A stretch of 64,000 nt of DNA, taken from NCBI RefSeq assembly GCF_015693305.1, contig NZ_CP065138.1, positions 744,001-808,000 of the forward strand. The letters are read 5' to 3'. The DNA comes from Sphingobium sp. Cam5-1 (GTDB taxonomy: Bacteria; Pseudomonadota; Alphaproteobacteria; Sphingomonadales; Sphingomonadaceae). Positions 18,399 through 26,799 of this stretch are shown here, in pieces (position 1 is the first letter of the stretch; each line of letters opens with the position of its first letter). The translations under genes were made by a program, and so were the position numbers. Below the pieces are notes generated by a model. That model saw only the letters and a program-made list of their open reading frames with translations. It was not told where the DNA came from and ran no database searches.

Positions 18399-19790
18399 TC
18401 AGGATGAGCTGACGAGGCCCAGCCGTTCCCGCATCGTCCAGCGTATGAGCAGTAGCATCGCAACCGCACCAAGGCCGCTGGCGAGGCCCAACCATATGCC
18501 GAGGCCATTCATCCCGAGCGGGAAAGCGAGGACTGTTCCCACGCCCATGCCGATGATCCAGTAGCCGATCAGCGCGAAGATCATCGGCACCTTCGTATCG
18601 TGCAGGCCGCGTAAAACACCGGCGGCGACCGCCTGTGTGGCATCCACCAGTTGAAACAGCGCGGCTACGGCGAGGAAGCTGACGGCCAGCGCCGCCGTTC
18701 GAGCGTTTGCGGGATCGGTGAGGTCGAGGAAGGCGCCGATCAGCAGACGGGGCACGGTGATAAGCAGGATGGCGGCGGCCAGCGCGAACCCGAAGCCCAG
18801 CAGGAGGGCGAGCCAGCCAGCGCGTCCGATTTCGGCAGCATCGCCGCGCCCCTGAGCGAGGCCGACTCGTACCGTGGCCGCCTGACCTATGCCCATGGGC
18901 ACCATGAATAGAAGCGCGGCGATCTGAATCGCGACGGCATGCGCGGCGAGGGAATCGCGGCCGATGAGGCCCATGAGGATGGCCGAGGCGTTGAAGACGG
19001 TGGTTTCAAAACCGACTGTGATCGCGATAGGCAGGCCGAGCGCCCAGACGGCGCGATGCCGGTCCCTGTCGCCGGTCCAGAAGCGACCCATCACCCGATA
19101 GCGGCGGAAGCGCCGGTCGATCAGGATCACCGCCAGAAGGCTCAAGAAAAGGAAACAGGAGGAGAGGGTGCTGGCGAGGCCCGCGCCCAGTAGGCCAAGG
19201 GCTGGCATGCCCAGCTTGCCAAAGATCAGAACCCAGCCCGCCAAGAGGTTGAAGGGTATGGCAAGCAGCATGACGACCACGGCCCAGACCGGCCGCTCCA
19301 GCGCCGACATGAAATTGCGCAGCGTCGAGAAGGCGAGGAAGGGAAGCAGCGCCCATTGCAGCCCGCGCATCATGACTCCGGCCTGATGGGCAAGGTCAGG
19401 CTGTTGCCCCATGGCCAGAAGGATGGCTTCGCTATGCCAGAGCAGTGCCCAGGCGGGCAGTACGAAGAAAAAGGCGGCGCGCAGCGTCTGTTGGACCGTG
19501 CGGCGCACGTCGCGGACGGAATGGCGACGGCGGCCACGTTCATTGGCGATCAGCGGCGCGGCGGCGGTGACAAGGCCCATGCCGAATATGAGCAGGGTCT
19601 GGAACAGGTTGATGGCGAGCGCGCCCGCCGCCACACTTTGCGCGCCCAGACGGCCGATCAGCAATAGGTCGGTCGCGGCTATCCCTGCCCAGGCGACATT
19701 CCCCGCGATCATCGGCAGCGCAAGGGCGAGCAGGGCGACGGCCTCTACACGCCAGGGGGAATGGGTTTGGGGCGTTCTTAAGTTCTGCAT
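18399..19790 (-). CDS. MATE family multidrug/sodium antiporter
   Basis: A 463-residue inner-membrane exporter with about 12 hydrophobic segments in two homologous halves. Family features include ALPMIAGNVAWAGIAATDLLLIGRLG in the first helices and the second-half equivalent GLPIAITVGFETTVFNASAILMGLIG. It probably couples export of cationic drugs or metabolites to Na+ or H+ entry. The ATG at 19790 begins QNLRTPQTHSPW just before the first helix; a frame-open ATG at 19850 adds a cysteine-rich leader unlike the family. It lies 28 bases after DUF808. Confidence 0.92.
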   Translation of the reverse strand: MQNLRTPQTHSPWRVEAVALLALALPMIAGNVAWAGIAATDLLLIGRLGAQSVAAGALAINLFQTLLIFGMGLVTAAAPLIANERGRRRHSVRDVRRTVQQTLRAAFFFVLPAWALLWHSEAILLAMGQQPDLAHQAGVMMRGLQWALLPFLAFSTLRNFMSALERPVWAVVVMLLAIPFNLLAGWVLIFGKLGMPALGLLGAGLASTLSSCFLFLSLLAVILIDRRFRRYRVMGRFWTGDRDRHRAVWALGLPIAITVGFETTVFNASAILMGLIGRDSLAAHAVAIQIAALLFMVPMGIGQAATVRVGLAQGRGDAAEIGRAGWLALLLGFGFALAAAILLITVPRLLIGAFLDLTDPANARTAALAVSFLAVAALFQLVDATQAVAAGVLRGLHDTKVPMIFALIGYWIIGMGVGTVLAFPLGMNGLGIWLGLASGLGAVAMLLLIRWTMRERLGLVSSS

Positions 19791-19818
19791 TGGCCGAATG
19801 CCCGGCGTGTCGCGTCCT

Positions 19819-20748
19819 TCAATGCTTTTTGAACAGGTGCAGCACCGCAACGATGATCCCGCCGATCACCAGCCCGACGATGGCGCCGCCGATCGCGGTT
19901 ATGGTCCAATCCAGGAAAGGCCCGATGGCTGGGGCAGTGGCCGCAACGCTTTGCGCAACATGGTGGATGGCGCCGGGGATCAGATCCCAGTGGAACTCAT
20001 GCAACCCGTGAACGATCAGGCCGCCGCCGACCCACAACATGGCGGCCGTACCAACCACGGACAGGATCTTCATCAGGATCGGCATGGCATGAACCAGCCC
20101 GCGTCCCACGCTGCGCGCTGTTGGCGACGGGCGGTCGGTGAGGTGCAGGCCGATGTCGTCCATCTTTACGATAAAGCCGACGACGCCATAGACGCCTACA
20201 GTGATGAGGATCGCGACCACGATCAGGATCAGCGCCTGTTCCCAAAGCGGTTCTGCCGCCACGGTGCCGAGCGCGATCGCCATGATCTCGCCCGAAAGGA
20301 TGAAGTCGGTGCGGATGGCGCCCGAGACCTTCTGGTCCTCCAGCTCCTGTGAACTGTGGGTGGCGAGCGCTTCCTGCGCGACGTCATGCCCGCCCTCAAT
20401 TGCCTCCAGCAGCTTTTCGACGGCCTCAAAGCAGAGGAATGCGCCGCCGAGCATCAGCAATGGTGGGAGAAGCCAAGGAGCGAAAGCGCTCAGCAGCAGG
20501 GCGGCGGGCAGCAGGAACAGCAGCTTGTTGCGCAGCGACCCGCGCGCGATCTTCCAGATGATCGGAAGCTCGCGATCCGGCGTCAGCCCCATGACATAGC
20601 GGGGCGTCACCGCCGCATCGTCAATGACCACCCCGGCCGCCTTGGACCCGGCCTTGCCTGCGGCTGCGGCAACATCGTCTAGGGAGGTGGCTGTGAGCTT
20701 GGCTATTCCCGCTACGTCGTCGAGCAGCGCGATGAGACCCGAAGGCAT
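19819..20748 (-). CDS. DUF808 family inner-membrane protein (YedI-like)
   Basis: A 309-residue protein with the DUF808 opening PSGLIALLDDVAGIAKLTATSLDDVAAAA and VTPRYVMGLTPDRELPIIWKIARGSLRNK, then several membrane helices. This family is widespread and not biochemically characterised. Full length. Located upstream of and codirectional with the MATE exporter, 28 bases apart, so co-transcription is likely. Confidence 0.88.
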   Translation of the reverse strand: MPSGLIALLDDVAGIAKLTATSLDDVAAAAGKAGSKAAGVVIDDAAVTPRYVMGLTPDRELPIIWKIARGSLRNKLLFLLPAALLLSAFAPWLLPPLLMLGGAFLCFEAVEKLLEAIEGGHDVAQEALATHSSQELEDQKVSGAIRTDFILSGEIMAIALGTVAAEPLWEQALILIVVAILITVGVYGVVGFIVKMDDIGLHLTDRPSPTARSVGRGLVHAMPILMKILSVVGTAAMLWVGGGLIVHGLHEFHWDLIPGAIHHVAQSVAATAPAIGPFLDWTITAIGGAIVGLVIGGIIVAVLHLFKKH

Positions 20749-20793
20749 TTGCTGGATTTCCCCTTTTGTAGGTCAATGCCGACCCGGCCGATT

Positions 20794-20823
20794 ACCGGCC
20801 CGCCTCATAGAGTGCGGGCCGGT
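20794..20823. terminator. Strong hairpin downstream of small stress genes
   Basis: Perfect 10-base stem ACCGGCCCGC/GCGGGCCGGT with a 10-base loop that is itself partly self-complementary. Placed after the minus-strand gene ending at 20852 and before DUF808. No T-run, so it may be an RNA-stabilising or rho-assisted end rather than a classical terminator. Confidence 0.55.
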
Positions 20824-20851
20824 CAGGAGCAACCGCGCCGGTCAGAGCAGG

Positions 20852-21097
20852 TCAGGCGATGCCGCGATAGTTGCCGGGTGGATCGCTTGCCGGGAAGGAT
20901 TCGTCCACCTGCTCGTCAATCATGTCCCAGTCGCCTGGCGCGATATGCTGTTCTGCGGGACCGGCGTCCCGGATGATCCCCGACGATCCCACCGGAGCGC
21001 GATCGTCAATTCCGGCCTGGACCTTCCGGTCTTTCCAGCTACGCCAAGCCACAGCGCCCAGCCCGCCAAGAAATGCCAGTTTCAGCAACCCCTTCAT
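20852..21097 (-). CDS. Small protein with DESFPASDPP motif
   Basis: 81 residues. A short N-terminal hydrophobic stretch (GLLKLAFLGGLGAVAWRSW) could anchor it in the membrane; the rest is acidic and ends DMIDEQVDESFPASDPPGNY, a motif I have seen in many small alphaproteobacterial proteins of unknown role. The start overlaps the stop of the upstream gene by ATGA (21094-21097), so the two are translated together. Position beside an EcfG-type promoter suggests general stress regulation. Confidence 0.75.
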   Translation of the reverse strand: MKGLLKLAFLGGLGAVAWRSWKDRKVQAGIDDRAPVGSSGIIRDAGPAEQHIAPGDWDMIDEQVDESFPASDPPGNYRGIA

Positions 21098-21447
21098 GAT
21101 GATGTCTCCTGCCTGTCATGAACATGGACCCAGTCGGCACGGTCCTGGGTAACGCCATGGGGATGAAGGGAAAATTCGCCCTCTTCATCGGTGCCGGGTT
21201 CGGCATGGTCGCCGCCGGGATGGGTCGTGACCGCCCAACGCTCCCGAAGCGCGGCGTTGATCATAGCGCGCCATTGGGCTTCGTCTCCCGCCTCGCGCAT
21301 GGCAGGGTCAGGGTCCTTCATGATGGCGAGGATGCTGGCTGCGTCGGCTACGTGCGCTTGCCACTGATCGGGGTCCTGCGCGGCGAGATGGCGGGCCAGC
21401 CGTTCGATAAGGGTGCGCTGTTCCATAGCCGGGGAACGCCCGCCCAT
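21094..21447 (-). CDS. Small acidic hypothetical protein
   Basis: 117 residues from ATG 21447 (GGAAG 4 bases upstream), or 110 from ATG 21426. No membrane segment. Helical first part (EQRTLIERLARHLAAQDPDQW) and a histidine- and acid-rich tail (THPGGDHAEPGTDEEGEF). No known domain recognised. First of a two-gene unit with the DESFPASDPP protein. If the minus-strand reading of the promoter at 21433-21460 is real, the message would start close to 21428 and the downstream ATG would be nearly leaderless. Confidence 0.65.
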   Translation of the reverse strand: MGGRSPAMEQRTLIERLARHLAAQDPDQWQAHVADAASILAIMKDPDPAMREAGDEAQWRAMINAALRERWAVTTHPGGDHAEPGTDEEGEFSLHPHGVTQDRADWVHVHDRQETSS

Positions 21448-21460
21448 CAGCTTCCGTTCC
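21433..21460. promoter_or_regulatory. Symmetric EcfG-type general stress promoter
   Basis: On the plus strand GGAAC (21433-21437), 17 bases, CGTT (21455-21458); on the minus strand GGAAC (21460-21456), 17 bases, CGTT (21438-21435). Both match the alphaproteobacterial EcfG consensus GGAAC-N16/17-CGTT because the outer hexamers are mutually complementary. The plus copy ends about 94 bases before the ATG at 21552. The minus copy points at the two small genes below. Confidence 0.7.
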
Positions 21461-21551
21461 GCCAGTTTCGTGACGCAAGCGCAGCGTTGTGAACGCGATG
21501 GCCGGATGATCGTTGGAAGGCAGTGTGGGGACTGCTGACAGGAGATGGATC

Positions 21552-21857
21552 ATGCCGCGTGGTGATAAGGGCAGTTATACCGACAAGCAAAAGCGTAAGG
21601 CCGAACATATCGAGGAAGGCTATGAGGATCGCGGCGTTTCCCGCAAGGAGGCGGAGCGGCGGGCCTGGGCGACGGTGAACAAGGAATCTGGCGGCGGAAA
21701 CAAGTCCGGGTCGGGGCGCGGGAAGCCTGACACGCATGTTTCTTCACGCAAAGGCGGTCGGAAGGGCGGTGCCGCTTCGGCTGGGCGGTCGGCGGCGGAT
21801 CGATCTGCGGCGGCGAAGAAGGGATGGGAAACGCGGCGCAAGAAGGCGGCCGGTTAG
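21552..21857 (+). CDS. Small basic stress-type protein (plasmid-stabilisation-like annotation)
   Basis: 101 residues, very rich in Lys, Arg, Gly and Ser. N-terminus PRGDKGSYTDKQKRKAEHI then EEGYEDRGVSRKEAERRAWA; the tail is a low-complexity RKGGRKGGAASAG/AAAKKGWETRRKKA region that looks nucleic-acid-binding. Databases often call relatives plasmid stabilisation proteins without evidence. The ATG at 21552 follows AGGAGATGG; an ATG at 21513 in the same frame was rejected. Preceded by an EcfG-like promoter, so induction by general stress is expected. Its stop overlaps the convergent gene by 4 bases. Confidence 0.75.
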   Translation: MPRGDKGSYTDKQKRKAEHIEEGYEDRGVSRKEAERRAWATVNKESGGGNKSGSGRGKPDTHVSSRKGGRKGGAASAGRSAADRSAAAKKGWETRRKKAAG

Positions 21858-22618
21858 CGCGCGTCCCTGCTTTGCTTTTGCAGGCGTATCTCAAACAGCT
21901 TTGGCCAATATTTCCCCGTGACGAAGATGCGGTCGCGCTTTTGGTCATAGGCGATGCCGTTGGGCACAGCTTCGCTATCAGCGACGCCGCTTTCCCGGAT
22001 GAGGGGGGCTATGTCGATCCAGTCTATGACATTGCCGGTCGCGGGATCGATCCGGGCGATGCGCGTGTCATACCAGATGTTCGCCCATAGCTCGCCCTTC
22101 ACATATTCCAGTTCGTTCAGGCGCTCGATCGGACGTCCGTGGAGGGTCACGGTGATGCGGCGCGTTTCGCCAAGCGTTTCGGGGTCGATGAAGCGAAGCT
22201 GCGATGTGCCGTCGCTCATGATGAGGTGGTGGCCGTCCTGGGTCAGGCCCCAGCCTTCGCCTTCATAGCGAAACTGGGAAATGGGCGAGAAGTCATTGAG
22301 TTTCCAGACGAAGCCCTGACGATGGCGCCAGGTCAGGCTGATCAGCCGGTCTTTCCAGTTGACGATGCCTTCGCCGAAATATTGCGGCGCGAGGGTGCGG
22401 CTTTCGAGGACCTTGCCGTCCTCAAGCGAGACCTTGCGGATTTCCGATTGGCCTTCAAGCCCGGTGCTTTCGTAGAGGGCGCCGTCATGGAAGAAGAGGC
22501 CCTCGGTAAAGGCTTTGGGATCGTGAGGATAGGCTTTGACCAGCGTCCAGGGAGTGTCGGCCCATGCGGGTACGGCGATGCCGAAAGCCCCGAGCAGGGC
22601 GAGCAGGAAGTGCTTCAT
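21854..22618 (-). CDS. Glutaminyl-peptide cyclotransferase, plant/bacterial type
   Basis: A 254-residue secreted enzyme that converts N-terminal glutamine to pyroglutamate. Signal peptide KHFLLALLGAFGIAVPAWA, then a five-bladed beta-propeller: AYPHDPKAFTEGLFFHDGALYESTG, QYFGEGIVNWKDRLISLTW, GWGLTQDGHHLIMSDG, LNELEYVKGELWANIW and VPNGIAYDQKRDRIFVTGKYWPKLFEI mark the blades. The ATG at 22618 overlaps the ygfZ stop by ATGA. Acts in the periplasm; targets unknown. Confidence 0.88.
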   Translation of the reverse strand: MKHFLLALLGAFGIAVPAWADTPWTLVKAYPHDPKAFTEGLFFHDGALYESTGLEGQSEIRKVSLEDGKVLESRTLAPQYFGEGIVNWKDRLISLTWRHRQGFVWKLNDFSPISQFRYEGEGWGLTQDGHHLIMSDGTSQLRFIDPETLGETRRITVTLHGRPIERLNELEYVKGELWANIWYDTRIARIDPATGNVIDWIDIAPLIRESGVADSEAVPNGIAYDQKRDRIFVTGKYWPKLFEIRLQKQSRDAR

Positions 22619-23352
22619 TCGGCAGCTTGCTCCGCGATCGCGGCGGCGAGCCATGGGGGCAGGGTCGCGGGATCGATGTCTTCGACGCGGCGCAGTTCGA
22701 TGGACAGGTTAAGGTCGGGGAGGGCGGCGCGTTGGCGTTTCTCGTCAGCGTTGGCCAAGGGCACGGCGACAAGGCGGCGGTTCACCTTGCTGCGATAATG
22801 CATGCGGGCGGTGTTTTCCTGACCGACATAGCAGCCCTTGTCGAAGTCGACGCCATGCAGTTCGCCTGCATTGGTTTCCAGCCATAGCGTTTGGTCCTGG
22901 CCGAGTTCATCCGCGCCTTCGAAAACGCCGAGCGACAGGCGGTGCGCGCGGAAGGCGGCGGAGGCGTCGTCCGACGCGGGCGGAGCGAGCCAGCGATGGC
23001 CGAGGTTAGCGAGGCGCGGGTCGAGGGGCTTGTCAGTGGCTGCGAGCGACCAGTGGACCGCGAGTGAATCCTCCCGTGCAATCGTCACCTTACGGCGCAG
23101 GCGGTAGAGGGTGAGCCGCTTGGCCAGCGCGTCGGCCTGTGCCACCTCGCAATCGATCAGCACATCGTCGCCGTCCGCCCATAGAATGAAGTCGTACAGT
23201 GCCTTGCCCTGCGGCGTGAGCAGGCCGGTCCAGCGTGGTTCGTCCGCCTTGAGCGTCAGGACGTCGCGGGTCAGCAGGCCTTGCAGGAAGGACCGCGCCT
23301 CCTCACCTGAAATTCTGAGTAGCGCGCGGTCGGTTAGGGTGGTGCCGGTCAT
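22615..23352 (-). CDS. ygfZ: YgfZ/GcvT-domain tetrahydrofolate-dependent Fe-S protein
   Basis: A 245-residue folate-binding protein of the YgfZ (COG0354/IBA57) family, needed for assembly or repair of certain [4Fe-4S] proteins. The hallmark K-G-C-Y-x-G-Q is present as KGCYVGQENTARMHYR near residue 185, and the early LLRISGEEARSFLQGLLTRD matches the family. The ATG at 23352 is used; the frame extends to 23445 without supporting similarity and would run past the divergent gene's start. Coupled by ATGA to the downstream glutaminyl cyclase; divergent from the dihydroorotase gene by 48 bases. Confidence 0.9.
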   Translation of the reverse strand: MTGTTLTDRALLRISGEEARSFLQGLLTRDVLTLKADEPRWTGLLTPQGKALYDFILWADGDDVLIDCEVAQADALAKRLTLYRLRRKVTIAREDSLAVHWSLAATDKPLDPRLANLGHRWLAPPASDDASAAFRAHRLSLGVFEGADELGQDQTLWLETNAGELHGVDFDKGCYVGQENTARMHYRSKVNRRLVAVPLANADEKRQRAALPDLNLSIELRRVEDIDPATLPPWLAAAIAEQAAE

Positions 23353-23400
23353 CGGCTTTAGGTAGGACAGACGCCGATCATATCCAAGCGGCGAGCAATC

Positions 23401-24732
23401 ATGTCCCAGAATTTCGACCTGATCCTGAAGAACGGCACTGTCCACACGCCCGGGGGGTCCGAGCAGACCGATGTCGGCGTGCGCGGCGGCAAGGTTGTGG
23501 CGATCGGGTCTTCGCTAGGCGATGCGGGCGAGGTGATCGACTGCACGGGGCTGGACGTGCTGCCCGGCTGCATCGACAGCCAGGTGCATTTCCGCGAGCC
23601 GGGCCTTGAACATAAGGAAGACCTTGAATCAGGCAGCCGATCCGCCGTGCTGGGCGGGATCACTTCTGTGTTCGAGATGCCGAACACCAACCCCAATACG
23701 GACAGCGCCGAACGCGTGCATGACAAGCTGGCCCGCGCCCACCATCGCATGTGGTGCGACCATGCTTTTTATGTCGGCGCGACGGCGGACAATGCCGAAG
23801 CGCTGAAGGAACTGGAGCGTATTCCCGGCACAGCGGGGGTGAAGATCTTCATGGGCGCATCGACCGGCAGTTTGCTGGTGGATGATGACGCGGCGCTGTC
23901 GCGTGTATTGGCAAGCGGCACGCGGCGCGTCGCCATCCATGCCGAGGATGAGGCGCGGATGAATGCGCGCAAGGATTTGCGGGTCGATGGCGATCCTTCC
24001 TCCCATCCTGTGTGGCGCGATGATGAAAGCGCAATGATCGCGACGAAGCGGATCATTGGTCTTGCCCGTCAGGCGCGTCGGCGCATCCATATCCTGCATG
24101 TGACGACGCCTGCGGAGCTGGAATATATCGCCGGGCATAAGGATATCGCCACTTGCGAAGTGACGCCGCAGCATCTGACGCTGGCGGCGGAGGATGCCTA
24201 TCCCCGGCTTGGCACCTATGCGCAGATGAACCCGCCGATCCGATCGGCCTCGCACCGGGACGGCCTGTGGCACTGGCTCAATCAGGGCGTGCCCGATGTG
24301 CTGGGCAGCGACCATGCGCCGCATACGATCGAGGAGAAAGCGAAAGCCTATCCCGGATCGCCCAGCGGCATGCCGGGCGTCCAGACGCTGGTGCCGTTGC
24401 TGCTCAACCATGTGGCGGAAGGGCGTTTATCACTGCGGCGGTTTATCGAGCTGACCTCTTCCGGGCCGCAGCGGGTGTTCGGGCTTGTCGGCAAGGGGCG
24501 GATCGCGCTTGGCTATGATGCCGACTTTACAGTGGTGGACCTCAAGAAGCGGTGGACGGTGGGCAGCGATTGGCTCTCCTCACGCTGCAATTGGTCACCC
24601 TTTGAAGGCATGGACCTCACCGGCAAGGCCGTGGGGACGATCGTGCGCGGGAATCGGGTCATGTGGGAAGATACGCTGGCCAATGAAGCGGTGGGCGAAG
24701 CCGTGCGTTTCGAGGCGACCGAGTTCGCCTGA
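23401..24732 (+). CDS. Dihydroorotase, class I-like amidohydrolase
   Basis: Probable third enzyme of pyrimidine synthesis, closing carbamoyl-aspartate to dihydroorotate. 443 residues with an amidohydrolase TIM barrel: LDVLPGCIDSQVHFREPG, FEMPNTNPNT, the carboxylated-Lys region GVKIFMGASTG, HAED, ILHVTT and the catalytic GSDHAPH. In the first metal-binding motif the usual H-x-H is Q61-V-H63; alphaproteobacterial relatives show the same change, so it may be a group trait. It could be a pyrC paralogue of a different cyclic amide. Starts 48 bases from divergent ygfZ and converges on rarD with 10 bases between. Confidence 0.85.
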   Translation: MSQNFDLILKNGTVHTPGGSEQTDVGVRGGKVVAIGSSLGDAGEVIDCTGLDVLPGCIDSQVHFREPGLEHKEDLESGSRSAVLGGITSVFEMPNTNPNTDSAERVHDKLARAHHRMWCDHAFYVGATADNAEALKELERIPGTAGVKIFMGASTGSLLVDDDAALSRVLASGTRRVAIHAEDEARMNARKDLRVDGDPSSHPVWRDDESAMIATKRIIGLARQARRRIHILHVTTPAELEYIAGHKDIATCEVTPQHLTLAAEDAYPRLGTYAQMNPPIRSASHRDGLWHWLNQGVPDVLGSDHAPHTIEEKAKAYPGSPSGMPGVQTLVPLLLNHVAEGRLSLRRFIELTSSGPQRVFGLVGKGRIALGYDADFTVVDLKKRWTVGSDWLSSRCNWSPFEGMDLTGKAVGTIVRGNRVMWEDTLANEAVGEAVRFEATEFA

Positions 24733-24742
24733 ACGCCCCGGC

Positions 24743-25702
24743 CTACGCCGCCGCCAGCCTGTTCTTGCGGGCGGCGGCGAGGCTGTCGGTTGCGAACAGG
24801 ATAAGGCCCAGCCAGATCAGCGCGAAGCTGATCATCTGGCCCTGCGTCAGTTTCTCGCCATAGAGCAGTACGCCGCACAGGAATTGCAGCGTGGGCGCGA
24901 GATATTGGATGAGGCCGAGCGTCGTAAGCGGCAGGCGCTGCGCAGCCATGGCGAACAGGATCAGCGGCACCGTCGTCAAGGCGCCCGAGAAGATCAGAAG
25001 GCTGCTGGTATAGCTGTCCTGCCCAAAGCTGATGCCACCATGGCCCCACAGCCATAGCAGATATGCAAGAGCGAGCGGCGCGAGCAGCAGCGTTTCCGCG
25101 CCCAGCCCGACCATCGGCGCAACCGGGGTCAATTTACGGACGAGGCCGTACAAGGCAAAGCTGACCGCCAGACCGACGCTGATCCACAGGGTGGTCAAGG
25201 CCGCCGCCGCCATGATGGCGACACCCACCGCAGCGATCGTGATGGCGATGGCCTGCCCACGCCGCAGTCTTTCCTTCAGCACCAGAACGCCAAGGGCCAC
25301 ATTGACCAGTGGATTGAGGAAATAGCCAAGGCTGGCAGCGATGACGTGGCCGTTATTGACCGACCAAACATAGACCAGCCAGTTGAAGCCGATGAACAGC
25401 GCGGAAGCGGCGAGGGGCAGGACGATCCGCCTGTCGCGCAATGCTGCCCCAAGCGCGCCCAGGTTCCGCCGTGCCGCGAGTACGCCGATGATCAGGACGA
25501 GCGACCATATGACCCGCTGCGCCACCACCTCGACCGGGGTCACGGCGTGGAGCAGCTTGAAAAAGATGGGCAGCAGGCCCCAGAGGCCATAGGCCGCCAC
25601 CGCAGCGATCAGGCCAGTCCTTAGCTGCTGATCATGCGGGTTCAGAAAATGCCTCCGCCCAGGAAAAGGCGGAATGCGCCGATGGCCGCGACGATGAGAC
25701 AC
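24743..25702 (-). CDS. RarD-type EamA transporter
   Basis: Inner-membrane permease of the drug/metabolite superfamily (RarD group) with ten hydrophobic segments: AAYGLWGLLPIFFKLL, QRVIWSLVLIIG, FNWLVYVWSVNNGHVIAASLGYFLNPL and the C-terminal IQYLAPTLQFLCGVLLYGE are diagnostic. Cargo unknown. The ATG at 25702 gives 319 residues but overlaps the upstream gene by 61 bases with a basic 28-residue leader. A CTG at 25645, whose CTGA overlaps the upstream stop, would start the protein at the usual family position (NPHDQQLRTGLIAAVAAYG); the true start is open. Confidence 0.88.
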   Translation of the reverse strand: MSHRRGHRRIPPFPGRRHFLNPHDQQLRTGLIAAVAAYGLWGLLPIFFKLLHAVTPVEVVAQRVIWSLVLIIGVLAARRNLGALGAALRDRRIVLPLAASALFIGFNWLVYVWSVNNGHVIAASLGYFLNPLVNVALGVLVLKERLRRGQAIAITIAAVGVAIMAAAALTTLWISVGLAVSFALYGLVRKLTPVAPMVGLGAETLLLAPLALAYLLWLWGHGGISFGQDSYTSSLLIFSGALTTVPLILFAMAAQRLPLTTLGLIQYLAPTLQFLCGVLLYGEKLTQGQMISFALIWLGLILFATDSLAAARKNRLAAA

Positions 25703-25863
25703 AGGTTGCGGCCGCTGTTACGGGTCGATAATATCCCGATCACGGCGCCAAACAGTGCGATCGGCACCAGCAGCCAATTGGCGATCCCCAGAAGCGGCAG
25801 GAAAGCCGGGATCATCAGCAGGAGGGCGAAAAGGCCGATCAGGACCGAGAGGACGTTTAGCAT
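25642..25863 (-). CDS. Small membrane protein, two hydrophobic segments
   Basis: 73 residues, almost entirely hydrophobic: NVLSVLIGLFALLLMIPAFL and VPIALFGAVIGILS, then ICLIVAAIGAFRLFLGG-like end around a single basic turn (TRNSGRNLC). No domain recognised. Overlaps the RarD-like gene downstream and probably is co-transcribed with it. Expected in the inner membrane. Confidence 0.7.
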   Translation of the reverse strand: MLNVLSVLIGLFALLLMIPAFLPLLGIANWLLVPIALFGAVIGILSTRNSGRNLCLIVAAIGAFRLFLGGGIF

Positions 25864-26015
25864 CGCGATGAAATGGGCCTTGTTCCGCCCGGAGGCAAGA
25901 TGGGCGCGGATGCCATTCCTATCTTAATGGCATGGGAAAAATTAGCGATTTACCAAAATCACTAACGAAAAATTAACTCCTGACATTCACCTCTTGTTTA
26001 CAAAGGAGTTAAGCC

Positions 26016-26738
26016 ATGCCGCCTTTCCGTTCTGTCTATACCCTTGCCGTGCTGCTCGCGCTGCCATTGGCGAGTTGCGGGAAGGGGGGCAAGGAGGCTG
26101 ATCTCAACGCCCTCGACGCCCAGCTGACCAACAATGCGGTGGACCCTGCCTTGCAGGAAGCATTGGGTGGGAAGATCACGGTCGATCCCAAATTGATGGG
26201 TCAATCCGGACGCCCTGCCATTGCGGGTTTGCCGAAGCTCACGGGCGACGCGGCCAAGGCACTGGCCGAATCGGTCAAGCTGGCGGGCGGCAAGCTGCTC
26301 GCGACCCCTGCTCCAACGGCAGGTGAGGGTAAGGAACCGGCGGCTGCGCTGGCCGCCGCCGCGCAGGATCAGGACAAGCCCGGCGGCAATGTCTTCTGCC
26401 GCAAGCAGCTGGCCTATGGCATGCAGTGGGCCAGCCGCCTGCCCGATCCCTTCGGTGTGTATCCGGGCGCTAAACTGACGGAGGCGGCGGGCGCGGACAA
26501 AAATGGTTGCACGCTGCGCGCGGCCACTTTTGTGACGCCGGTGCCCCGCCAGAACGTCATGGATTACTATTATACGCAGGCGCGGCGTTCCGGGTTTGAC
26601 GCTGAACACACGGTTATGGGCGGCGATCATGTGCTTGGCGGCACGCGCGCCGATGATGGCGCCGCCTTCCTGCTGGTCTTCACCGATGCGCCGGGCGGGC
26701 GGACGAATGTCGATATAATCGCCGACAAGGGACGGTAA
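26016..26738 (+). CDS. Putative lipoprotein of unknown function
   Basis: 240 residues with a lipoprotein signal: VYTLAVLLALPLASCGKGG, lipobox L-A-S-C with the lipidated Cys at about 21. The mature protein has an Ala/Lys-rich middle and a C-terminal half with two further cysteines (NVFCRKQLAYGMQW, DKNGCTLRAATF) and PVPRQNVMDYYYTQARRSGFDAEH. No known domain recognised. The ATG at 26016 follows AAAGGAGTTAA. Likely anchored in the inner or outer membrane facing the periplasm. Confidence 0.8.
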   Translation: MPPFRSVYTLAVLLALPLASCGKGGKEADLNALDAQLTNNAVDPALQEALGGKITVDPKLMGQSGRPAIAGLPKLTGDAAKALAESVKLAGGKLLATPAPTAGEGKEPAAALAAAAQDQDKPGGNVFCRKQLAYGMQWASRLPDPFGVYPGAKLTEAAGADKNGCTLRAATFVTPVPRQNVMDYYYTQARRSGFDAEHTVMGGDHVLGGTRADDGAAFLLVFTDAPGGRTNVDIIADKGR

Positions 26739-26799
26739 GCGCGCAGAAAGGCGCGCGCCGCCATTTTCTTTACTGCGATTTGCCTCTAGGGCGGGCGGG

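Noticed and set aside
26739..26799. Possible fluoride riboswitch before crcB
   Set aside because: The GC hairpin GCGCGC/GCGCGC is present, but the conserved crcB motif bases are not seen and the space is short.
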